Positions 5,764-11,503 of a stretch of 11,503 bases of DNA are shown piece by piece. This stretch comes from Marivivens sp. (GTDB lineage Bacteria; Pseudomonadota; Alphaproteobacteria; Rhodobacterales; Rhodobacteraceae): assembly GCA_024642185.1 (NCBI GenBank), contig JAHEBR010000051.1, positions 1 to 11,503 on the forward strand, in the 5' to 3' direction. The notes below the pieces were generated by a model. It ran no database searches, was not told the DNA's origin, and saw nothing but the letters and a program-made list of their open reading frames with translations. Every line of letters starts with the position of its first letter. Position 1 is the stretch's first letter. The position numbers and the translations under genes are program-made.

Positions 5764-8247
5764 ATGTCCCTGAGGGTATTTCCGACTCTTGCTGCCGCAT
5801 TGCTTGCAACGACGTTTCTGACCGGCTGTAAGACCGCCGACCAGAAGGCCGAAGATTATTATCAGTCAGCACTTGAACTCGTCGCCGAAGGCGATGCTGA
5901 GCGCGCGCTCGTCGAGCTTCGCAATGTCTTCAAGCTTGACGAGGACCACGAAGGCGCCCGCGTCGCCTATGCCCGGATAGAGCTCGAGCGCGGCAACCTT
6001 CAGCAAGCCTACGGCCAGTATCTCCGTCTGGTTGAACAGCACCCTGGCAACGCCGAGGGTCTGCGCGAGCTGGCGCGCATCGCTCTTGACCAAAACAACT
6101 GGGTTGAAGTCGAACGCGTCGTGCGTCTTGCCGGCGAGGCAGGCGTGATTGAGGCGGACCCGGTTCTGCGCGCCATTCAGATAAACATCGACTATCGAAC
6201 CGCCCTTATCGGTAACGATCCGGCCGCGAGGGAGGCCGCCGCCGCCAAGGCGCTTGAGATGTTGGGCGAGGAAGAAAGCACATCGATCGCCCGGCGGGTC
6301 GTGATCGACAACCTTATTAGAAGAGAGGATTGGGCGCAGGCGCTGTTGCAGACCGAGCAAGGCATCGAAGCCAATCCGCAAGATCGGCAGCTCTACCTGA
6401 TCCGGCTGGGGCTATTTGAAAAACTGGGACGCACAGCAGAAATCGAGGCTCAGCTGAAGGACATGATCCTTCTCTTCCCGGGTGATGCGGCCCCGACCCA
6501 GATGCTTATCGGGATGCTTCTTTCGCAAGGTCGAACCGACGATGCCGAGGGCTTTCTTCGCGGCCTCATTGACCCGGCGGCCGAAGGGTATGAGGCCCAG
6601 ATGCAAGTCGTAAGCTTTCTTCTGGCGCGAAAAGGCCCCGAGGCGGCAATCGCCGAGCTTGATGCTCTTATTGCTGCGGGTGGCCCCAATGTACCCTTCT
6701 ATCGCTCGTCGCGCGGCTCGCTCAAATTCGATACCGGTAGCCGTGACGAGGGCATTGCCGAGCTGGAAGAGGTTGCCCAAGCTGTTGAAGACACCGAGGA
6801 TGGCCGGCGGATAAAAGTTGCGCTGGCGCGGATGTATCAAACAACCGGCAACATCGAAGGCGCAAAAACCCTCATCGGCGAGGTTCTCGCGTCGGACCCG
6901 ACCGAGGTCGAGGCGCTCAAGATCCGCGCCACATGGCTGATCGATGAAGACAATCCCGGTGATGCGCTTGTCGATCTGAGGTCTGCACTTGATCAGTCGC
7001 CGTTTGATCCAAAGATCATGATGCTCATGGCGCAAGCGCACGAACGGGCAGGAAATTCCGAGCTTGTCCCGGATATGCTGTCGCGCGCCGTCGAGGCATC
7101 CAAGGGCGCACCTGAATATTCTTTACGTTACGCCGAATATCTCACCGGTAAGAATCAGCTCTTGCCTGCAGAGGATGTCTTGAAGGATGCGTTGAAGGCC
7201 GAGAACGAAAACGTTTCGGTCCTTCGTGCCTTGGGCCTTGTCTATGTTCGCCTTGTCGATAGGCCGCGACTTCAGACCGTCATCGCGACACTTAACCGGA
7301 TCGGTTCGGAAAGCGCAAAGTCGGTTGCAAACGATCTGACCGCTCGGATGCTCGCTGCGCAGGATCGGCGGGATGAGCTTAACGCGTTTCTCGAGAACCT
7401 TGCTCAAAGCGGCGAAGGCGGACTGAGGGCGGAGATTGCGGTTATCCAAAGCCGCCTCGCTGCAGGCGACCCGACTGGCGCGCTGACCTACGCCGATGAT
7501 CTGATCGCGCGAACCGAGGCCTCCCAACAGCTTCGCTACATCCGTGCCGGCGTCTTGGTCGCGACAGGAGCTTTCGAAGAAGCTGAGAAAGAGTTCTCCG
7601 GGCTTCTGGAGGAAATCCCAGGTAGCACGGCTATCGTAATGGCCCTATCGAATTTGCAGGCCATTCAGGGCAATCCCGAAGCTGCCCTGGCGGTCGTAGA
7701 CCAGGGCCTCGCCGTCAACCCCGACAATGGCGCTCTACTTTTCGCCAAAGCAGGGATGCTTGAGCGGAGCGAAGATTTCGAGGGCGCAATCGCTATCTAT
7801 GAAAAGCTCTATGCTGCGAACTCGTCTTCGATCGTAATTGCCAACAACCTCGCGAGCACGATCACGACCTATCGCGACAGCCGCGAGGACCTCGAGCGCG
7901 CATACACTGTGGCTCGCCGGCTGCGAAACACGGAGGTCCCGGCGTTCCAGGATACCTATGGCTGGATCGCGGCACGTCTGGGCAACTATGACGAGGCACT
8001 TGGCTATCTCGAACCGGCGGCGGCAGCACTTCCAAACGAGCCACTGGCCCAGTTCCACCTAGCCGAGACCTACTCGGGCCTAGGCCGCAAGGCCGAAGCG
8101 ATTGAGACCTATCAAAAGGTGCTTGATCTTCAGGAGGAGGGCGCGACACCGTCCTATCTGGAACGGGTTACCTCGGAAATTGAGCGTCTGACGGCGGAAA
8201 CCGAAGCAGAAGCGGCCACCGCAAGCCCGGTAGAGGCCGGTCAGTAG
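5764..8247 (+). CDS. prsT: PEP-CTERM/exosortase-system TPR lipoprotein (PrsT-like)
   Basis: An 827-residue lipoprotein built almost wholly of tetratricopeptide-like helical pairs. The start has a lipoprotein signal peptide with the lipobox LTGC (19-22), so C22 would be acylated. K23 at position +2 does not call for inner-membrane retention, so outer-membrane anchoring is expected. Helical repeats rich in Ala, Glu and Leu run from about residue 27 to 810 (for example AEDYYQSALELVAEGDAERALVEL near the start). The end is a low-complexity Ala/Glu tail. Length and layout fit PrsT, the large TPR lipoprotein of exosortase EPS loci. It likely scaffolds periplasmic and outer-membrane export parts, as AlgK does for alginate, though that comparison is by analogy. 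It is followed by an export protein and a beta-barrel gene, which fits such a role. Confidence 0.88.
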   Translation: MSLRVFPTLAAALLATTFLTGCKTADQKAEDYYQSALELVAEGDAERALVELRNVFKLDEDHEGARVAYARIELERGNLQQAYGQYLRLVEQHPGNAEGLRELARIALDQNNWVEVERVVRLAGEAGVIEADPVLRAIQINIDYRTALIGNDPAAREAAAAKALEMLGEEESTSIARRVVIDNLIRREDWAQALLQTEQGIEANPQDRQLYLIRLGLFEKLGRTAEIEAQLKDMILLFPGDAAPTQMLIGMLLSQGRTDDAEGFLRGLIDPAAEGYEAQMQVVSFLLARKGPEAAIAELDALIAAGGPNVPFYRSSRGSLKFDTGSRDEGIAELEEVAQAVEDTEDGRRIKVALARMYQTTGNIEGAKTLIGEVLASDPTEVEALKIRATWLIDEDNPGDALVDLRSALDQSPFDPKIMMLMAQAHERAGNSELVPDMLSRAVEASKGAPEYSLRYAEYLTGKNQLLPAEDVLKDALKAENENVSVLRALGLVYVRLVDRPRLQTVIATLNRIGSESAKSVANDLTARMLAAQDRRDELNAFLENLAQSGEGGLRAEIAVIQSRLAAGDPTGALTYADDLIARTEASQQLRYIRAGVLVATGAFEEAEKEFSGLLEEIPGSTAIVMALSNLQAIQGNPEAALAVVDQGLAVNPDNGALLFAKAGMLERSEDFEGAIAIYEKLYAANSSSIVIANNLASTITTYRDSREDLERAYTVARRLRNTEVPAFQDTYGWIAARLGNYDEALGYLEPAAAALPNEPLAQFHLAETYSGLGRKAEAIETYQKVLDLQEEGATPSYLERVTSEIERLTAETEAEAATASPVEAGQ

Positions 8248-8303
8248 AAGCCACGCCGATTTGCAAAGTTGCTGCAGTCGGAAAAAATAGTCTGGACCAG
8301 GAT

Positions 8304-8312
8304 TTATCCACA
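8304..8312 (+). promoter_or_regulatory. DnaA-box-like 9-mer
   Basis: TTATCCACA matches the consensus high-affinity DnaA box exactly and lies in the gap upstream of the export gene. It stands alone, with no other perfect copy noticed nearby and no origin-like gene content, so it is not an origin. DnaA also acts as a transcription factor in alphaproteobacteria, but a single 9-mer can occur by chance. Confidence 0.3.
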
Positions 8313-8347
8313 GGCTTTAAGAAGGCATATTTGCCTGAGATTGGAGC

Positions 8348-8353
8348 GAGGTG
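8348..8353 (+). promoter_or_regulatory. Ribosome binding site of the export gene
   Basis: GAGGTG lies six bases before ATG 8360. The in-frame GTG at 8351 overlaps this motif and is therefore an unlikely start. Confidence 0.65.
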
Positions 8354-8359
8354 AACACC

Positions 8360-8971
8360 ATGCGCGCACGAGTTCTTGCCATTTTGGCAACCGTTTTCGC
8401 CCTTTTGAGCATCGGCATGCCAGCGATGGCACAGGATGGCTATAGCATCAAATCGGGCGACGTTCTTGAAATCGAAGTCCTCGAAGACCCGAGCCTCAAC
8501 CGGCAGGTTCTGGTCCTCCCGGATGGTTCGTTCAGTTTCCCGCTGGTCGGAACAATGAAAGCCGGTGGCATGTCCGTTGAACAGGTGCGAACCGCATTGG
8601 TGAACGGCCTCGCTGGAAATTTCGCCGCCCCGCCAAGCGTTTATGTCTCAGTTCGCGCCCTCGCTCAGGTCAGCACGACGGTCTCGGCTGAAAAGACGAT
8701 CAGTGTCTACGTGATGGGCGAGATCGTGTCACCGGGTAAGAAAGAGATCAGCGCTGGGACGACGATCCTTCAATTTCTCGCTCAGTCGGGAGGCTTGGGC
8801 AAGTTCGCTGCTGACAAGCGTATCGAGCTGCACCGGACTGACGCCAGAACTGGGGAAACGACCGTCTATCTCTTCGACTACACCGGCAAATCCGACGGCC
8901 GGATAGCCAGCAGCACAACGCTTACCAGCGGCGATGTGATCATCGTGCCGGAGCGCGGCCTGTTCGAATAG
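8360..8971 (+). CDS. Short Wza/OPX-type polysaccharide export protein
   Basis: A 203-residue secreted protein. A cleavable signal peptide ends at AMA-Q (cleavage after residue 24). It has no lipobox. The Poly_export domain begins at YSIKSGDVLEIEVLEDPSLN (28-47), followed by LPDGSFSFPLVGTM and SVYVSVRAL. A single SLBB-like domain follows from about ISVYVMGEIVSPGKKEISAG (113-132) to SGDVIIVPE (about 191-199). Full-length Wza is nearly twice this size and has further SLBB-type domains plus a C-terminal amphipathic helix that spans the outer membrane. Both are absent here, so the protein would sit in the periplasm and pass polymer to a separate outer-membrane pore. A candidate pore is encoded nine bases downstream. 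The domain assignment is strong; the partnership is inferred from gene order. Confidence 0.9.
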   Translation: MRARVLAILATVFALLSIGMPAMAQDGYSIKSGDVLEIEVLEDPSLNRQVLVLPDGSFSFPLVGTMKAGGMSVEQVRTALVNGLAGNFAAPPSVYVSVRALAQVSTTVSAEKTISVYVMGEIVSPGKKEISAGTTILQFLAQSGGLGKFAADKRIELHRTDARTGETTVYLFDYTGKSDGRIASSTTLTSGDVIIVPERGLFE

Positions 8972-8980
8972 GATAATATT

Positions 8981-10276
8981 GTGCGACGCAGACGCGAGAA
9001 ACAAACCAAAACCCAGCTCTTGGCTGGCTCTTGCGGGTTTGTTTTGGCGATGGCGCCACTCGCGACTGCACAAGAGGGTGGCCTATGGGCCACTCTCGAT
9101 CTCTCGTCCCGTCTGTCGGTGGATGACAACCTTCAGATGACGGCGCCGTCCTATGGGGTCACGACCTCGCTGGACAACGTTTTCGCCTTTTCTCTCATGT
9201 CCAGAAACAGCACCGAAGCGCTCACCTTTTCGGCGGGGGGTACCGCACGGGCAGCCCAGTACCCCGGCGGAACGACGCTTGTAGCCATCGAGGACCCTTC
9301 GGTTCGCCTCTCCTACTCACGGGAAGGCGCGAATAGCTCGTTTAGTGTTAGCGGATCCTATCTTCTCGAAAACCTCTCCTTCGTGGATTGGACCGAGACA
9401 GTCAGCTATTCGTTCGACGACTTCCTCGAGTTCGGTACGGGGAGCTATTCGGACTGGATAGCTTCGCTCGGATCCGCAGATGAGACCTCCTATCTCGTCA
9501 GCGGGGGGACCCGCGAAACTCTGTCCTTCGGCGCGACCTATGAGTTTGGCAAGGGTTCTCCTTTTGGTGGTAGCATCAGCGCGTCCCACAGCCAGGCAGC
9601 CTATGCCGATGCCAATCCTGCTTTCGAAGATGGCTCGACAGATCGGATCACCGGAACTGCTCGGTTTGAGATCAACCCGAGCCTGACCGGTAGCGCGACC
9701 GTTGATGTCTCCCAAACCACGTCTGGTGACAGTACGAGCCTGAGCCAAAGCATTCGGTTCGGAATGAGCCAAGATTTCGACAGCGGCCTTGTGGGATTGA
9801 ACATCAATACAAACCTAAACGGCACCACAAATGCGAGCGTAAACCGCTCACTTGAATGGTCGACCGGAAGCGTTTCCTTTGATCTGGGACTTGCCTCCAC
9901 TCCAAGTGGTTCTGGCGCTACTGCCGGCCTTGGCTATCAACAAAATTTCAAAGACGGCGTGTTCGGCGCATCACTTTCGAGCGACCTGGCCTCTGACAGC
10001 GGCACCAACACCGCTCGGGCCAGCTATCGATATGAAATCAACGACATCAGCCGCATGTCTTTCGCATTCAGCTATACGAGCAACGAGCCTTTGGGCGGCG
10101 GTGATGGCGACTATAGAGCCAAGATTTCGGCCAACTATTCGCGCGAGATCACGGACGACATCTATGTGAACGCGGGCTATAGCCTTGATTTCCTGGATGC
10201 CGCCGACGGCGACGCGACCTTTAGCAACGGCATCTTTGTCGGCATCGGGCGCACATATTCTTTCCGCCCCTGGTAA
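8981..10276 (+). CDS. Predicted outer-membrane beta-barrel protein of the exosortase/EPS locus
   Basis: A 431-residue protein starting at GTG 8981 with AGGA (8970-8973) seven bases before it. The signal peptide has an Arg/Lys-rich head and a hydrophobic stretch (about 13-29), with cleavage after ATA (residue 30) before QEGG. The rest is Ser/Thr/Gly-rich with alternating polar and hydrophobic residues and many aromatic residues at strand ends (for example ATARFEINPSLTGSATVDVSQ-like patterns). The last residues, GIFVGIGRTYSFRPW, end in an aromatic Trp like a barrel-assembly signal. A Cys at 18 lies inside the signal helix and is not a lipobox. Position between the OPX protein and the exosortase matches the outer-membrane barrel gene of exosortase loci. 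It is likely the outer-membrane exit for the polymer. I cannot assign a named family from the sequence alone. Confidence 0.75.
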   Translation: MRRRREKQTKTQLLAGSCGFVLAMAPLATAQEGGLWATLDLSSRLSVDDNLQMTAPSYGVTTSLDNVFAFSLMSRNSTEALTFSAGGTARAAQYPGGTTLVAIEDPSVRLSYSREGANSSFSVSGSYLLENLSFVDWTETVSYSFDDFLEFGTGSYSDWIASLGSADETSYLVSGGTRETLSFGATYEFGKGSPFGGSISASHSQAAYADANPAFEDGSTDRITGTARFEINPSLTGSATVDVSQTTSGDSTSLSQSIRFGMSQDFDSGLVGLNINTNLNGTTNASVNRSLEWSTGSVSFDLGLASTPSGSGATAGLGYQQNFKDGVFGASLSSDLASDSGTNTARASYRYEINDISRMSFAFSYTSNEPLGGGDGDYRAKISANYSREITDDIYVNAGYSLDFLDAADGDATFSNGIFVGIGRTYSFRPW

Positions 10277-10335
10277 GAACACGGCGCGCGGTCCGACCCG
10301 GGACTGGTCTGCGCGAAATGACATTGGTCGGGTAG

Positions 10336-11503
10336 ATGAGACGGGGTATCAAGGTGACGACTGCATCGACGAACACATCCGGACCAGTTGCAGTGAACCC
10401 TGCCGGTCTGGGGCTTTTCGTTCTGTTGATTGCGGCATCTCTTCCGCTCTTTTGGATCGGCATCGTATCTCTGGGCGAAGCCTGGATCACACCGGAGTAT
10501 AGCCACGGTTGGCTGATCCCCGTCATCTCGCTCTACCTCTTCCTGCGCGAGATGCGTCGGAGCGATCATCGCCCGGTGCGCTCGTCCGAACGCTGGCCCG
10601 GAGTACTTGTGATGGTCGTTGCCCTAGCGATCGCGCTTTTGGGCAATCTGGCGCGCGTTCCAGACATCGTAACCTACGCGATGATCCTATGGATTGGTGG
10701 GGTCGTGCTGATTGCTTTTGGCTTCTCGCAGGGAATTCGACACCAACTCCCGGTGTTTCACCTGATCCTGATGCTGCCATTACCGCAGATCCTCTATTGG
10801 CAACTGAGCCTGTTCCTTCAAAAGATCTCGTCCGAAATTGGCGTGTGGATCGTCGATCTAGCAAACATCCCCGTCTTTCTAGAAGGGAATGTGATCGACC
10901 TCGGGGTCTACAAGCTTCAAGTTGCCGAGGCCTGCTCGGGCCTGCGCTACCTCTTCCCGATTCTGAGCTTCTCCTATCTTTTTGCGATCCTTTATCGGGG
11001 CCCATTCTGGCACAAAGCAGCACTTCTCTTGGCTGCGGTGCCGGTTGCGGTTCTGATGAATTCCATCCGAATTGGGATCATCGGTGTGTTGGTCAACTAC
11101 TACGGGATCGAAATGGCAGAAGGGTTCCTGCACCTGTTTCAGGGCTGGGTCATCTTCGGAATTTCCATTCTGGTGCTTTTTGCGATGGCCGTTGGCTTGC
11201 AGCGCATGGCGCCTGACCCTTTGCCATTCACCGAGGCGATTGATCTCGATACGACAGGCCTTGGCGGGATCTTTGCCCGGATCAGCAGCATTAATGCGTC
11301 AGCAGCGATGGCGGCAGGTCTTGTCCTGACCCTTGGAACCGCACTCTTCTGGACTGGCTTCGGAGGGATTACGCCCAAAGAGATCGCCCGCACCGAATTT
11401 GCCTACTTCCCCCAACGCATCGGGGAATGGACCGGTGTTTCGACTAAGCTCGAAGCGGACGTCGAAGAGGTCCTTGCCGCGGACGACTATCTTTTGATGA
11501 CCT
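10336..11503 (+). CDS. xrtD: Exosortase, XrtD-like with EpsI-type C-terminus (3' end cut by window)
   Basis: The frame is open to the last base, giving 389 visible residues. This multi-pass inner-membrane transpeptidase-like enzyme acts on C-terminal sorting signals. The exosortase core has the EYSHGWLIP motif (54-62) and all three catalytic residues: Cys200 in AEACSGLRYLFP, Arg245 in LMNSIRIG and His266 in GFLHLFQGW. Many hydrophobic segments lie between about 24 and 287. A new membrane segment (about 322-342) leads into an EpsI-like domain (FAYFPQRIGEWTG, then ADDYLLMT), which is incomplete. This exosortase-EpsI fusion is the architecture of the VPLPA-specific XrtD group, and the VPLPA substrate at the left edge agrees. 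ATG 10336 is the first start; GTG 10354 is an alternative. The gap of 59 bases after the barrel gene suggests the same operon. The core is certain; the subclass is inferred from fusion and context. Confidence 0.92.
   Translation, partial: MRRGIKVTTASTNTSGPVAVNPAGLGLFVLLIAASLPLFWIGIVSLGEAWITPEYSHGWLIPVISLYLFLREMRRSDHRPVRSSERWPGVLVMVVALAIALLGNLARVPDIVTYAMILWIGGVVLIAFGFSQGIRHQLPVFHLILMLPLPQILYWQLSLFLQKISSEIGVWIVDLANIPVFLEGNVIDLGVYKLQVAEACSGLRYLFPILSFSYLFAILYRGPFWHKAALLLAAVPVAVLMNSIRIGIIGVLVNYYGIEMAEGFLHLFQGWVIFGISILVLFAMAVGLQRMAPDPLPFTEAIDLDTTGLGGIFARISSINASAAMAAGLVLTLGTALFWTGFGGITPKEIARTEFAYFPQRIGEWTGVSTKLEADVEEVLAADDYLLMT

Larger units (their letters stand above)
8248..8359 (+). other. Gap between prsT and the export gene
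   Basis: 112 bases without coding potential, the largest gap in the plus-strand operon. It contains a perfect DnaA-box 9-mer (8304-8312), a small AGGCA/TGCCT stem with loop TATT (8323-8336), an A-rich stretch (8282-8287), and TTGCAA at 8261-8266 that could be a weak -35. A secondary promoter here is possible, but no -10 element at good spacing stands out. Confidence 0.5.

Noticed and set aside
8317..8331. CtrA-like site TTAA-N7-TATT before the export gene
   Set aside because: The second half differs at two of four positions from TTAA, and short AT-rich matches of this quality are expected by chance.
10509..11216. Long open frame of 235 codons on the plus strand inside the exosortase gene
   Set aside because: It is out of frame with the exosortase, whose frame carries the full catalytic motifs; the alternative product has no recognisable features and an Arg/Ser/Pro-rich composition typical of shadow frames.
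1..11503. Mobile elements, tRNA or rRNA genes, CRISPR arrays
   Set aside because: No transposase-like protein, terminal repeats, regularly spaced repeats or RNA gene folds were seen on either strand.

Overview
The window reads as one end of a VPLPA-CTERM/exosortase (XrtD-type) exopolysaccharide locus from an alphaproteobacterium, most likely a member of the Rhodobacterales. The grounds are the VPLPA form of the protein-sorting signal (rather than PEP), the XrtD-like exosortase with a C-terminal EpsI-type extension, and moderately GC-rich coding sequence with a clearly AT-richer control region. No species call is possible from the sequence alone.

Layout. Bases 1-363 hold the 3' end of a gene for a surface protein ending in a VPLPA-CTERM tail, followed by a strong rho-independent terminator (388-409). 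Facing it on the minus strand is a compact four-gene operon, read from 4579 down to 410: an ExeA-like AAA ATPase, a Wzz-type chain-length/co-polymerase protein, a BY-family tyrosine autokinase with a C-terminal tyrosine cluster, and a family 2 glycosyltransferase. The ATPase and Wzz genes overlap by ATGA, and the glycosyltransferase start overlaps the kinase tail. A roughly 450-base non-coding divergent region (4580-5029) carries two inverted repeats built from TGGAA/TTCCA half-sites, more such half-sites, and a stem-loop. On the plus strand follow a small initiating phosphoglycosyl transferase, a TPR lipoprotein (PrsT-like), a short Wza/OPX-type export protein, a predicted outer-membrane beta-barrel, and the exosortase, which runs off the right edge of the window.

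How the genes fit together. The phosphoglycosyl transferase would load the first sugar onto undecaprenyl phosphate and the glycosyltransferase would extend it. Wzz plus kinase would set polymer length and couple to export. The TPR lipoprotein, the short OPX protein and the beta-barrel would make the periplasmic and outer-membrane route. The exosortase would process VPLPA-CTERM proteins such as the one at the left edge. No flippase or polymerase gene lies in the window; they may lie outside it. The gene families are known. The less usual points are the short OPX plus separate barrel arrangement, the half-site cluster in the divergent promoter, and the Lys/Thr/Ala-rich insert in the kinase.
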